64,000 nt of DNA from Streptomyces griseus subsp. griseus. GTDB taxonomy: Bacteria > Actinomycetota > Actinomycetes > Streptomycetales > Streptomycetaceae. The notes beneath the pieces are model-generated. The model saw only the letters and a program-made list of their open reading frames with translations. It made no database searches and was not told where the DNA came from. This document shows, piece by piece, positions 1 through 8,111 of this stretch; the first letter of the stretch is position 1; every line of letters starts with the position of its first letter. Both the position numbers and the translations under genes were made by a program. Where the stretch lies: positions 4,154,001-4,218,000 of the forward strand of contig NZ_CP032543.1 in assembly GCF_003610995.1 (NCBI RefSeq), given 5' to 3'.

Positions 1-6
1 GCGCAT
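1..6 (-). CDS. phoU: PhoU phosphate-transport regulator, first two codons only
   Basis: Only ATG CGC (Met-Arg) is inside the window on the minus strand. It is preceded by a GGAGAGGG-type ribosome binding site at about 9-20. A divergent gene directly facing phoR across a PHO box is phoU in Streptomyces, and PhoU there begins Met-Arg. The assignment rests on context and the start signal, because no more of the protein can be read. Confidence 0.6.
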
Positions 7-97
7 GGAAGTCCCTCTCCAGTTCCAACTGAGGCCGGGGTCTCGGACCGACCCCCACGGTTACACGGTGGGGCCGCAACGCGTCCGTATCCGGCCC

Positions 98-130
98 CCT
101 AAGTGAACCGGTCCCATCCCCTCGGTGAAC
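98..130 (-). promoter_or_regulatory. PHO box (PhoP operator) between phoU and phoRP
   Basis: Read on the minus strand, three 11-nt units follow one another: GTTCACCGAGG, a degenerate GGATGGGACCG, and GTTCACTTAGG. The two GTTCAC cores are exactly 22 nt apart. This is the direct-repeat-unit structure of Streptomyces PHO boxes. Its place between divergent phoU and phoR fits the known bidirectional autoregulation by PhoP under phosphate limitation. Confidence 0.8.
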
Positions 131-203
131 TCTGGGCGACGAGTGTTCGAGATGGCACTCGGACGGCTGGGAGAGTGTCGGCGCACCCGCATAACCTTGA
201 AGC

Positions 204-1484
204 ATGGACGTGAACGCGGCGGTCGCCGCAGCTGCAGCGATCGCCGGGCTCTGTACCGGTGTGATCGCCATGCTGGCGTTCCGCTGGAGCGAGCGCGACC
301 TCAGACGGCCGACGCGTACATCGCTGCGGCCGGACAGCAATGCCGCCCTCCCGCCCGGGGTGGACACCGTCCTCTCCGTGCTCAGCTCCTCCGCCGTCGT
401 CCTCGACGAGAGCGACAGCGTGGTCAAGGCCAGCTCCGCCGCGTATGCGCTGGGCCTGGTCAGGGGTGGCCGACTGGCCGTGGAGCCGATGCTCGCCATG
501 GCCCGCGACACCCGGCGCGACGGCGAGATACGCCAGGGCGAGCTGGATCTGCCCCGGCGCGGCACCGGCCGGGGGGACACCCTCGCGGTCTCCGCCCGGG
601 TCGCGCCGCTGGGCTCGCGGCTGGTGCTGCTGCTGGTCGAGGACCTCACCGAGGCCCGCCGGATCGAAGCGGTACGGCGCGACTTCGTCGCCAACGTGAG
701 CCATGAGCTCAAGACCCCCACCGGAGCGCTCTCCCTGCTCTCCGAGGCGGTCATGGACGCATCCGACGACCCGGAGGCGGTGGAGCGGTTCGCCGGGCGG
801 ATGCAGATCGAGGCGACCCGGCTCACCAACCTCGTCCAGGAGCTCATCGACCTCTCCCGGGTGCAGAACGACGACCCGCTGGAGGACGCGGAGCCCGTCA
901 AGGTGGAGGTGCTGGTCGCCGAGGCGATCGACCGCTGCCGCCAGCAGGCCGGCTCCAAGCAGATCACCATGGCCTCCGGTGGCGCCGAGGGCCTCACCGT
1001 CTGGGGCAACCGGGGCCAGCTCGTCGGCGCGCTCGGCAACCTCGTCGAGAACGCCGTCAACTACAGTCCCGCCCGTACTCGGGTCGGCATCGCGGCCCGC
1101 CGCACCACCGGACCGGGCGGGGACCTGATCGAGATCGCCGTGACCGACCAGGGGATCGGCATCTCCGAGAAGGACCGCGAACGGGTCTTCGAGCGGTTCT
1201 ACCGCGTCGACCCGGCCCGCTCACGGGCCACCGGTGGCACCGGTCTCGGCCTCGCCATCGTCAAACACGTGGCCGCCTCGCACGGCGGGGAGGTCACCGT
1301 CTGGAGCTCCGAGGGACAGGGCTCCACCTTCACCCTCCGGCTGCCCGAATCGGGTGCCGTGAGGGAGCGCACCACCGGCGGGCCCCTTATCGTCAACGGC
1401 GTCAACGGCGTCGGTGACAAGGACAAGCTCCCGTTCGAGACCGACTCCTATGACCCCTTCCCCGCCCCGGAGGCTCTTCCGTGA
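204..1484 (+). CDS. phoR: Phosphate-sensing histidine kinase PhoR
   Basis: This 426-residue membrane sensor kinase phosphorylates PhoP when phosphate is scarce. One N-terminal membrane segment (about 5-26) is followed by a PAS-like linker, a dimerisation domain with VSHELKTP and phospho-accepting His167, then the ATPase domain with an N box (NLVENAVN, near 280) and glycine-rich GTGLGLAI. Length and sequence match actinobacterial PhoR/SenX3 proteins. The stop overlaps the phoP start (GTGA), so the two are translationally coupled. No Shine-Dalgarno precedes the ATG. Instead a TAACCT hexamer lies 6 nt upstream, suggesting a leaderless transcript. Confidence 0.96.
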   Translation: MDVNAAVAAAAAIAGLCTGVIAMLAFRWSERDLRRPTRTSLRPDSNAALPPGVDTVLSVLSSSAVVLDESDSVVKASSAAYALGLVRGGRLAVEPMLAMARDTRRDGEIRQGELDLPRRGTGRGDTLAVSARVAPLGSRLVLLLVEDLTEARRIEAVRRDFVANVSHELKTPTGALSLLSEAVMDASDDPEAVERFAGRMQIEATRLTNLVQELIDLSRVQNDDPLEDAEPVKVEVLVAEAIDRCRQQAGSKQITMASGGAEGLTVWGNRGQLVGALGNLVENAVNYSPARTRVGIAARRTTGPGGDLIEIAVTDQGIGISEKDRERVFERFYRVDPARSRATGGTGLGLAIVKHVAASHGGEVTVWSSEGQGSTFTLRLPESGAVRERTTGGPLIVNGVNGVGDKDKLPFETDSYDPFPAPEALP

Positions 1485-2161
1485 CCCGAGTGCTTGTCGT
1501 CGAGGATGAGGAATCCTTCAGCGACGCCCTGTCCTACATGCTGCGCAAGGAAGGTTTCGAGGTCGCGATCGCGGCGACCGGCCCCGACGGACTGGACGAG
1601 TTCGAGCGCAACGGCGCCGACCTGGTCCTCCTGGACCTGATGCTGCCCGGCCTGCCCGGCACCGAGGTGTGCCGCCAGCTCCGCAGCCGCTCCAACGTTC
1701 CGGTGATCATGGTCACCGCCAAGGACAGCGAGATCGACAAGGTCGTCGGGCTCGAAATAGGAGCCGACGACTACGTCACCAAGCCGTTCTCCTCACGCGA
1801 GCTCGTCGCCCGCATCCGCGCCGTCCTGCGCCGTCGCGGGGAGCCGGAGGAGGTCACCCCGGCCGCCCTGGAGGCGGGCCCGGTCCGGATGGACGTGGAC
1901 CGCCACGTGGTCACGGTCTCCGGTGGCAAGGTCGACCTCCCGCTCAAGGAGTTCGACCTCCTGGAGATGCTCCTGCGCAACGCGGGCCGCGTGCTGACCC
2001 GTATGCAGCTCATCGACCGGGTCTGGGGCGCGGACTACGTCGGCGACACCAAGACCCTCGACGTCCACGTCAAGCGCCTGCGCGCCAAGATCGAGCCCGA
2101 CCCGGGTGCGCCGCGCTACCTCGTCACCGTGCGGGGCCTCGGGTACAAGTTCGAGCCGTAA
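1481..2161 (+). CDS. phoP: Phosphate response regulator PhoP (OmpR/PhoB type)
   Basis: The 226-residue product has a receiver domain (about 1-120) with phospho-acceptor Asp52 in LVLLDLMLPG and conserved Lys in VTKPFS, followed by a winged-helix DNA-binding domain (about 130-226) ending GLGYKFEP. It binds PHO boxes to activate phosphate-scavenging genes and to repress nitrogen and secondary metabolism genes in Streptomyces. GTG start with GGAGG at 1469-1473, overlapping the phoR stop by 4 nt. A strong terminator follows at 2177-2212. Confidence 0.96.
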   Translation: MTRVLVVEDEESFSDALSYMLRKEGFEVAIAATGPDGLDEFERNGADLVLLDLMLPGLPGTEVCRQLRSRSNVPVIMVTAKDSEIDKVVGLEIGADDYVTKPFSSRELVARIRAVLRRRGEPEEVTPAALEAGPVRMDVDRHVVTVSGGKVDLPLKEFDLLEMLLRNAGRVLTRMQLIDRVWGADYVGDTKTLDVHVKRLRAKIEPDPGAPRYLVTVRGLGYKFEP

Positions 2162-2176
2162 ACCGCTGCTACGTGC

Positions 2177-2212
2177 GAGAGGGGCGCTTCCCGGCCGGGA
2201 AGCGCCCCTCTC
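2177..2212. terminator. Bidirectional terminator after phoP
   Basis: A perfect 18-bp inverted repeat (GAGAGGGGCGCTTCCCGG with its complement) and virtually no loop lies between convergent phoP and the lipoprotein gene, followed by CTTT. It can serve both strands. Confidence 0.85.
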
Positions 2213-2240
2213 ACGTCTTTCCGTGCGTACGCGGGTGGCG

Positions 2241-2921
2241 TCAGCCGGTCGTCCCGGCCGTACCGGTCTCCGTGGAGCCCTCGGTGCCGCCCTGCTGCTC
2301 CGTACCGGTCGCCGCGGACTCCGGGGTCTCACCGGACGGCGTGCCCGGGGTCTCGGAGCCGCCCGCGGACGGGGTCCCGCTCGGCTTCGGCGCCGGGGCC
2401 TCGGGCTGCCCGCTGGGGCCGAAGTCCTTGAAGTAGCCGGTCGCGGGGACGACGCTCGCGCCGAGGCCGACGTCGCCGGTGCGGCTCAGCTTGAAGACGA
2501 CCTGCTGGACGTTGCCGTCCTGGGTGGCCTCGCGGCCCTCGTCGATCACGGCGGAGGCGTTGCCCTCGCCGCCGAGGACGACCCGGCCGCCGGCCGGGAC
2601 CTCGACGGGGCCGCTGCCCTTGGCGGGCCGGAGCTTCACCCGGACGTCGGTGCCGGGCAGCGTGATGCTCTCCAGGACCTCGGTCTCGGTGCCGTCGTTG
2701 AACAGCGTCGCGGCGACCACGGCGGGGCCCTCGGCCTCGGACTCGCCCTGCGTGATCAGGTTCACGTTCTGGACCTTGATGGTGCCCACCGAGGTGGCCG
2801 CGTTGTCCGGCCTGACCTGGAGCGTCTCGGCGCTGTTGCCCGCCGCGCACGCGGACAGCGAGACGATCGAGAACGCGATGGCAGTGACGGCGAGGGCGCC
2901 GTGTCGAAGGCTGCGGCTCAC
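2241..2921 (-). CDS. Secreted lipoprotein of unknown function
   Basis: 226 residues. The N terminus is a lipoprotein signal peptide with lipobox LSAC, so the mature protein starts at about Cys25 and is anchored outside the membrane. A conserved central part (about 35-175, rich in beta strands) has no motif I recognise. The last 50 residues are a Gly/Thr/Glu/Ser-rich disordered tail with repeated ETG and TGT words. It is a conserved neighbour of phoRP in Streptomyces as I recall, but whether it belongs to the phosphate response is unknown. It converges on phoP. Confidence 0.85.
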   Translation of the reverse strand: MSRSLRHGALAVTAIAFSIVSLSACAAGNSAETLQVRPDNAATSVGTIKVQNVNLITQGESEAEGPAVVAATLFNDGTETEVLESITLPGTDVRVKLRPAKGSGPVEVPAGGRVVLGGEGNASAVIDEGREATQDGNVQQVVFKLSRTGDVGLGASVVPATGYFKDFGPSGQPEAPAPKPSGTPSAGGSETPGTPSGETPESAATGTEQQGGTEGSTETGTAGTTG

Positions 2922-3636
2922 GGCGGCGGCAACTCCTTGAACGATCGGACTGCGGACTTCGGACGTCGGGCGTTGGGCTGAGCGCCCCGCGGACGGCCGG
3001 GAAGGGGTGACGTGAGGCCGTCCTCAGGGTGTGTCAGCGGCCTTAGGCTACCGAGCCGCCCCGCCCGCCCCGCACCCGACCCGCCTCCGGGGGCGCGCGG
3101 GTCTTCCGGGGAGCGCTCCCCGGAACTGCGGCACGTCGGGGCAGGTGGGACAGGCACACACGGCGGCCGAAGGCTCTGCCGCCGCGTGTGCCGACGTGTC
3201 ACGTGCCGTTCACATAATCCCGGTGATCAATTCCCCGGGGCGCGGCGCATTCCGAGGGAAAGGCGTCGGCGGAGGTGTCTTCAGGGGTGTCGTGAGGTGC
3301 CGTGAGGTGCGGGCCTTGATCAATTTCATTGGGCACGCGCACTTACATCCGTACGGGTGATCGACTGTCGAACGGGGTAGGTAAAGTTCGCCATCTGGAA
3401 CCCGACAAAACGGGACTTTCGCCCTCTTCTGTGGGACTTCCGGGCTGTGCGACGTCAGTGTTTCCCACCGGTCGCACAGCCGCTCCCACCTGCGAATACC
3501 GTCTTCCGGAAGCCTTCCGCAGCACGTCCGTGTTGCTGTTGTCAAGCCCTGAGATATGCCCTGACCTGCGAAAACGCCATTCAGGGGAGGCGATTCTCGT
3601 GTTACTCTGGATAGCCACGGAAGGGGTACCTGTCAC
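2922..3636. other. 715-bp intergenic region between divergent lipoprotein and CarD genes
   Basis: No convincing gene is present. Open frames here are short and lack conserved sequence or ribosome sites. The AT-richer part (3300-3620) probably holds the carD promoter. It contains an 11-bp perfect inverted repeat, GGCTGTGCGAC at 3443-3453 and its complement at 3471-3481, that could be a hairpin or operator. Confidence 0.6.
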
Positions 3637-4119
3637 ATGACGTTCAAGGTTGGCGACACCGTGGTCTATCCCCATCACGGGGCCGCGCTGATCGAGGCTA
3701 TCGAAACTCGCCAGATCAAAGGCGTGGACAAGACCTACTTGGTGCTCAAGGTCGCCCAAGGCGACCTGACGGTTCGTGTGCCGGCGGACAATGCGGAGTT
3801 CGTAGGCGTGCGTGACGTGGTCGGGCAGGAGGGGCTGGACCGGGTCTTCGAGGTGCTTCGCGCACCGTATGCCGAAGAGCCGACGAACTGGTCCCGGCGG
3901 TACAAGGCAAATCTGGAAAAGCTCGCCTCGGGCGATGTCATCAAGGTCGCTGAAGTGGTGCGTGACCTGTGGCGTCGTGAGCGCGAGCGCGGTCTCTCCG
4001 CAGGAGAGAAGCGCATGCTCGCCAAGGCCCGCCAGATCCTGGTGAGCGAGCTCGCTCTCGCGGAGAACACGAACGAGGACAAGGCCGAGGCCCTTCTCGA
4101 CGAGGTCCTCGCGTCCTGA
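3637..4119 (+). CDS. carD: CarD-family RNA polymerase-binding transcription factor
   Basis: 160 residues. The N-terminal Tudor-like RNA polymerase interaction domain (about 1-60, [15 protein letters not shown]) binds the RNAP beta subunit. The helical C-terminal domain (about 65-160) carries the conserved Trp region ([29 protein letters not shown]) that contacts the upstream edge of the transcription bubble. In actinobacteria this essential factor stabilises open complexes, particularly at rRNA promoters. GGAAGGGG sits 10 nt before ATG. It precedes ispD in the same order as in other Streptomyces but has its own 3' gap, so co-transcription is uncertain. Confidence 0.94.
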   Translation: MTFKVGDTVVYPHHGAALIEAIETRQIKGVDKTYLVLKVAQGDLTVRVPADNAEFVGVRDVVGQEGLDRVFEVLRAPYAEEPTNWSRRYKANLEKLASGDVIKVAEVVRDLWRRERERGLSAGEKRMLAKARQILVSELALAENTNEDKAEALLDEVLAS

Positions 4120-4484
4120 ACCGGATCGCACCGGTCGTAAGAATGTGCCGCGGTGCCCGCTGACCATCCGTATTTACGGTATGTCGTCGGGCGCTGCGGC
4201 ATGTCCGGCTCCGGATGCTGCGGCCTGTTCGATGGAGAACCCGGATCGAGTGCCCGACTGCCGGTGATCCCCGTGCTCTCGCGGTGCTCCCCTGTGTCGT
4301 TGGTCGCCGCCGCGAACCCCGCTCGACCGGGGGTCACGGAAGGGGCCCGGTCCAAGTCAGGGCGTCACGCCCGGCTTGCTGGGCCCCTACCCATGTCCCC
4401 CGTGGAAACAAACCTGCCGTACGAACCTGCCGGACCACCTGACTGGCCGGCCCGCCGAACCCTCGGACCTTCGGAGTGCAATCG
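4120..4484. other. Intergenic region between carD and ispD
   Basis: About 365 bp with no supported gene. Nothing clear such as a strong hairpin or operator is visible. It presumably includes the ispD promoter. Confidence 0.5.
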
Positions 4485-5252
4485 ATGACCTCGACGCCAC
4501 CCCCGCCCGATCGGCCGCGCCCGCTCCGTACCGCCGCGGTCATCCCCGCGGCCGGGCGGGGCATACGGCTCGGACCTGGTGCCCCCAAGGCCCTCCGGGC
4601 GCTCGGAGGCACCCCCATGCTCATCCACGCGGTACGCGCCATGGCCGCCTCCCGGACCGTCTCCCTCGTCGTGGTCGTCGCCCCGCCGGACGGCGCGCCC
4701 GAGGTGAAGCGCCTGCTGGACGACCACGCGCTGCCCGAGCGCACGGACTACCTGGTCGTGCCGGGCGGCGACACCCGGCAGGAGTCGGTGGGCCTCGGCC
4801 TCGACGCGCTGCCCGAGGACGTCGCCGTCGTCCTGGTCCACGACGCCGCCCGCCCCCTGGTGCCGGTCGACACGGTGGACGCGGTCGTCGAAGCCGTACG
4901 GAACGGGGCGGCCGCCGTCGTCCCCGCCCTGCCGCTCACCGACACCGTCAAGGAGGTCGAGCCCGCCGTGGTGCCCGGGGAGCCGGAGCCCGTGCTCTCC
5001 ACCCCCGTACGGGCCAGGCTGCGCGCGGTGCAGACCCCGCAGGGCTTCGACCGCGACACCCTCGTACGGGCCCACGCCGAGGTCGCACTCGACGGCGAGG
5101 GCGCCACGGACGACGCGGGCATGGTCGAACGCCTGGGCGAGCCGGTCGTCGTCGTCCCCGGCCACGAGGAGGCGTTCAAGGTAACCCGGCCCCTGGATCT
5201 GGTGCTGGCCGAAGCGGTACTCGCCCGCAGGAGGGCCCACGATGGCTTCTGA
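4485..5252 (+). CDS. ispD: 2-C-methyl-D-erythritol 4-phosphate cytidylyltransferase
   Basis: IspD transfers CMP from CTP to methylerythritol phosphate, the third step of the MEP isoprenoid pathway. The nucleotide-binding motif [20 protein letters not shown] lies near the N terminus. The HDAARPLV segment and the C-terminal TDDAGMVE...KVTRPLDL motif are all family features. The length of 255 residues is normal. GGAG at 4473-4476 is 8 nt from ATG 4485; an in-frame GTG at 4476 is less likely because it overlaps that site. It overlaps ispF by 11 nt, forming a two-gene operon. Confidence 0.95.
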   Translation: MTSTPPPPDRPRPLRTAAVIPAAGRGIRLGPGAPKALRALGGTPMLIHAVRAMAASRTVSLVVVVAPPDGAPEVKRLLDDHALPERTDYLVVPGGDTRQESVGLGLDALPEDVAVVLVHDAARPLVPVDTVDAVVEAVRNGAAAVVPALPLTDTVKEVEPAVVPGEPEPVLSTPVRARLRAVQTPQGFDRDTLVRAHAEVALDGEGATDDAGMVERLGEPVVVVPGHEEAFKVTRPLDLVLAEAVLARRRAHDGF

Positions 5253-5757
5253 GACCCCGGCCGAGCGGCCCGCCGCGCCCGTCATCCCGCTCGTCGGCAT
5301 CGGCACCGACATCCATGCCTTCGAGGAGGGCCGCGAGCTGTGGTGCGCGGGCCTGAAGTGGGAGGGCGAGGGGACCGGCCTGGCCGGCCACTCGGACGCC
5401 GACGTCGTCGCGCACGCCGCCTGCAACGCCCTCTTCTCCGCCGCCGGCCTCGGCGACCTCGGCCGGCACTTCGGCACCGGCCGCCCCGAGTGGTCCGGCG
5501 CCGCCGGCGTCACCCTGCTCACCGAGGCCGCCCGGATCGTCCGTGCCGAGGGGTACGAGATCGGGAACGTCGCCGTCCAGGTCGTCGGCGTACGCCCGAA
5601 GATCGGCAAGCGGCGCGACGAGGCGCAGAAGGTGCTGTCCGCCGCGGTGGGCGCCCCGGTCTCGCTCTCCGCCGCCACCTCGGACGGGCTCGGCTTCACC
5701 GGCCGCGGTGAAGGCCTGGCGGGGATCGCGACGGCACTGGTCTACCGGGCGGGCTGA
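5242..5757 (+). CDS. ispF: 2-C-methyl-D-erythritol 2,4-cyclodiphosphate synthase
   Basis: IspF releases CMP while cyclising CDP-methylerythritol 2-phosphate, two steps after IspD. The 171-residue product has the Asp/His metal ligands in GTDIHAF and the His of [11 protein letters not shown], plus the C-terminal [13 protein letters not shown] signature. A 15-residue N-terminal extension precedes the conserved fold. It is translationally coupled to ispD. A GCACATCGCTTGC inverted repeat lies 36 nt beyond the stop. Confidence 0.96.
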   Translation: MASETPAERPAAPVIPLVGIGTDIHAFEEGRELWCAGLKWEGEGTGLAGHSDADVVAHAACNALFSAAGLGDLGRHFGTGRPEWSGAAGVTLLTEAARIVRAEGYEIGNVAVQVVGVRPKIGKRRDEAQKVLSAAVGAPVSLSAATSDGLGFTGRGEGLAGIATALVYRAG

Positions 5758-5792
5758 CCTGGTCCACCCGGGGGCCGCGCTCCCGCCTTACT

Positions 5793-5833
5793 GCACATCG
5801 CTTGCACGTACGCTGGTACCGCAAGCGATGTGC
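5793..5833. promoter_or_regulatory. 13-bp perfect inverted repeat upstream of acetyltransferase
   Basis: GCACATCGCTTGC at 5793-5805 is repeated inverted at 5821-5833 with a 15-bp spacer. The right arm ends 23 nt before the start codon at 5857. No T-run follows, so an operator is more likely than a terminator. The cognate regulator is unknown. Confidence 0.55.
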
Positions 5834-5856
5834 CGTACGAGGCAGGAGTGATCCCG

Positions 5857-6483
5857 GTGACGAGCGTGACGGATGTGGGCACGGTGCCGGCCGCGACGGA
5901 GGCCGGCCCCACGGGTGTCGCTTCCGGTTACGTCCTGCGCACCGCCACCGCCGACGACGTCGGCGGTGCCCGGGCCGTGATGCTCGACACCGTCTACCGC
6001 GACCTGAAGTCAGGTTATGTACCCCGCTGGCACGCCGACATCATCGACCCCGCCAGTGCCTACCTCCGCCCGGAGCGCTGCACGCTGCTCGTCGTCGAGT
6101 ACGGCGGGGAGATCGTCGCCACCGGTGCCGTACGCGACCGGGGGCCGCAGGCGCCGCCCAATCCGCGGTGGGTGGCTGACCGCTTCCCCTCCGGGGTCAC
6201 CGCGCAGCTCTGCCGGATCTATGTGCGCCCCGAACACCGCAGGCATGGGCTGGCCCGTCAACTGGTGCGTGCGCTCGGGGAGTTCGCTGCTCGGGTGGGT
6301 GGCTACGACTCCCTGTACCTGCACACCGACCCGGCCGTTCCCGGCGCCGAGCCGTTCTGGCGCTCGCTCGCCCGCGAGGTGTGCGACGAGCGTGCGCTGC
6401 CGGGCGGCGGACAGGGGATCGTCCACTTCGATCTGCCGATGCCGCCGCCGGGCTCTGAGCAGGACCCCCACCCCGCCGGTTAG
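5857..6483 (+). CDS. GNAT-family N-acetyltransferase
   Basis: 208 residues. The central GNAT core shows LCRIYVRPEHRRHGLARQLV (acetyl-CoA pyrophosphate loop, Q/RxxGxG/A) and a following LYLHTD strand. The substrate is unknown. The start GTG 5857 is chosen because AGGAG at 5844-5848 is 8 nt away. An upstream GTG at 5830 would overlap the inverted repeat and has no ribosome site. The stop is one base from a Zur-type operator that controls the next gene, so the two are probably separate units. It looks like part of a block inserted between ispF and cysS. Confidence 0.85.
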   Translation: MTSVTDVGTVPAATEAGPTGVASGYVLRTATADDVGGARAVMLDTVYRDLKSGYVPRWHADIIDPASAYLRPERCTLLVVEYGGEIVATGAVRDRGPQAPPNPRWVADRFPSGVTAQLCRIYVRPEHRRHGLARQLVRALGEFAARVGGYDSLYLHTDPAVPGAEPFWRSLAREVCDERALPGGGQGIVHFDLPMPPPGSEQDPHPAG

Positions 6484-6484
6484 A

Positions 6485-6499
6485 TGACAATCGTTTTCA
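6485..6499 (+). promoter_or_regulatory. Zur box (zinc-responsive operator)
   Basis: TGACAATCGTTTTCA matches the Streptomyces Zur consensus TGAAAATCATTTTCA at 13 of 15 positions and is near-palindromic. It sits just upstream of a -10-like TAGGGT (6502-6507) and 15 nt before the start codon of the solute-binding protein, a position suited to repression when zinc is plentiful. Confidence 0.75.
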
Positions 6500-6514
6500 T
6501 GTAGGGTCGCCCGC

Positions 6515-8047
6515 ATGCCCAGCACCTCCCCCCGCCACCGCCGCGTCGCCCTGCCGCTCGCCGCCGCCGCGCTCCTCGTCCCCGCCGCCACGGCCTGCTC
6601 CTCCGGAGGGGCAGGCGAATCCGGCGCGGACCAGCGGCTGAAGGTCGCCATGGCCTTCCCGCCCGCCCAGGCCATGTCGCCGTACGGGGACGACGCCGTC
6701 ACCCTCAGCCGCCTCGCCGTCGTCGAGGGCCTGACCGGCCTCGACAGGAACGGCGACGCCAAGCCCGCCCTCGCCACCACCTGGAAGCGCGACGGCGACC
6801 TGGCCTGGGAGTTCACCCTGCGCAAGGCCGCGTTCCAGGACGGTACGCAGGTCGACGCCGCCGCCGTCGTCCGCTCGCTGGCCGCTGCCCAGAAGGCCTC
6901 CCCGAAGCCCCGGGTGCTCTCCGACACCACGCTGACCGCGACGGCAGAGGGAGCCGGGACCGTACGGGTCACGACGAAGGCCGCCGACCCGCTGCTGCCC
7001 CAGCGGCTCGCCAACCCCTCGCTCGCCGTCCTCTCCGCCGCTGCCTACAAGGACAGCGGCAAGGGCAACGGCAGGGTCGACCCCGCCGGGCACGCCACCG
7101 GCCCCTTCACCCTCGCCAAGGTCAACGGCGCGGTCAGCGCCACCCTGGAGCGCAACGACACCTACTGGGGCACCAAGGCCAAGGCCCCCGGCATCGACGT
7201 GAAGTTCGTCGCCGACGGAACCGCCCGCGCCAACGCCCTCCGTACCAAGGACGTCGACATCGCGGAGTACGTACCGATCTCGCAGGCAGCCCTCCTCGGC
7301 GACAACCTGGTCCACGAATTTCCCACCGCCCGCACCAGCGGCCTCTCCCTCAACACCGAGCGCGGCGTCTTCGCCGACCCGGCGCTGCGCGCCGCCGCCC
7401 GCGAGGCCATCGACTCGGAGGCCCTGGCCACCGGCGTCTACGAGGGCCGCGCCGACACCGCACAGGGGCTGCTGGGCCCCGGCGTCCGCTGGGCCGCCGA
7501 GCTGCGCACCGCCCCCACCGGGCGGGCTGAGGCCGCCACCCCGGCCGAGGTCGCGAAGACGGAGGAGATCGTCCTCGCCACGTACACCAACCGGCCCGAA
7601 CTCCCCGAGGCCGCCACCGTCGTCCAGCAGCAGCTGGAGAAGCGCGGCTTCACGGTGAAGCAGGTCGTCCGCGACTACGCGCAGATGGAGGCCGACGCGC
7701 TCGGCGGGAAATTCGACGCCTTCCTTCAGGCACGCAACACCCTTCTCGACACCGCCGACCCGCTCTCCTACCTCGCCTCCGACTTCACCTGCGACGGCAG
7801 CTTCAACATCAGCCAGCTCTGCGCGAAGCCGGTCGACACGGCCGTCGCCAAGGCCGCCTCCCTCGCCGACGCCGAAGCCCGCCACCGCGCCGAGATGACC
7901 GCCGAGGCCGCGATCCTCGGCGCCGACGCCCTCGTCCCGCTCGTCCACGAACGGTTCATCCAGGGGTACGACGACGCCCGCGTCGAAGGCGTCGCCCTCG
8001 ATCCGATGGAGCGCACGCTGATCACCGCCGACACGCACGTCGGATGA
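6515..8047 (+). CDS. Peptide/nickel-type ABC transporter solute-binding lipoprotein, likely Zur-regulated
   Basis: 510 residues of the SBP_bac_5 (DppA/NikA/CntA) family, with lipoprotein signal and lipidated Cys28 (ATACSS). Family features include PALATTWKRDGD...WEFTLRKAAFQDGT and NDTYWGTKAKAPGIDVKFV. It would catch a peptide or metal-chelate ligand outside the cell and pass it to the permease encoded next, whose start lies about 65 nt beyond this stop. The upstream Zur box points to zinc or a zinc-metallophore complex as ligand. That is inference; the protein alone does not tell. TAGGGT 7 nt before ATG and the absence of a ribosome site suggest a leaderless mRNA. Confidence 0.88.
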   Translation: MPSTSPRHRRVALPLAAAALLVPAATACSSGGAGESGADQRLKVAMAFPPAQAMSPYGDDAVTLSRLAVVEGLTGLDRNGDAKPALATTWKRDGDLAWEFTLRKAAFQDGTQVDAAAVVRSLAAAQKASPKPRVLSDTTLTATAEGAGTVRVTTKAADPLLPQRLANPSLAVLSAAAYKDSGKGNGRVDPAGHATGPFTLAKVNGAVSATLERNDTYWGTKAKAPGIDVKFVADGTARANALRTKDVDIAEYVPISQAALLGDNLVHEFPTARTSGLSLNTERGVFADPALRAAAREAIDSEALATGVYEGRADTAQGLLGPGVRWAAELRTAPTGRAEAATPAEVAKTEEIVLATYTNRPELPEAATVVQQQLEKRGFTVKQVVRDYAQMEADALGGKFDAFLQARNTLLDTADPLSYLASDFTCDGSFNISQLCAKPVDTAVAKAASLADAEARHRAEMTAEAAILGADALVPLVHERFIQGYDDARVEGVALDPMERTLITADTHVG

Positions 8048-8111
8048 GCGCCGCGACGAGCGCCGGGGCAGACATCGGGAGCGGCGCCGGGGCGTGCGCC
8101 CGGACGGTCCG

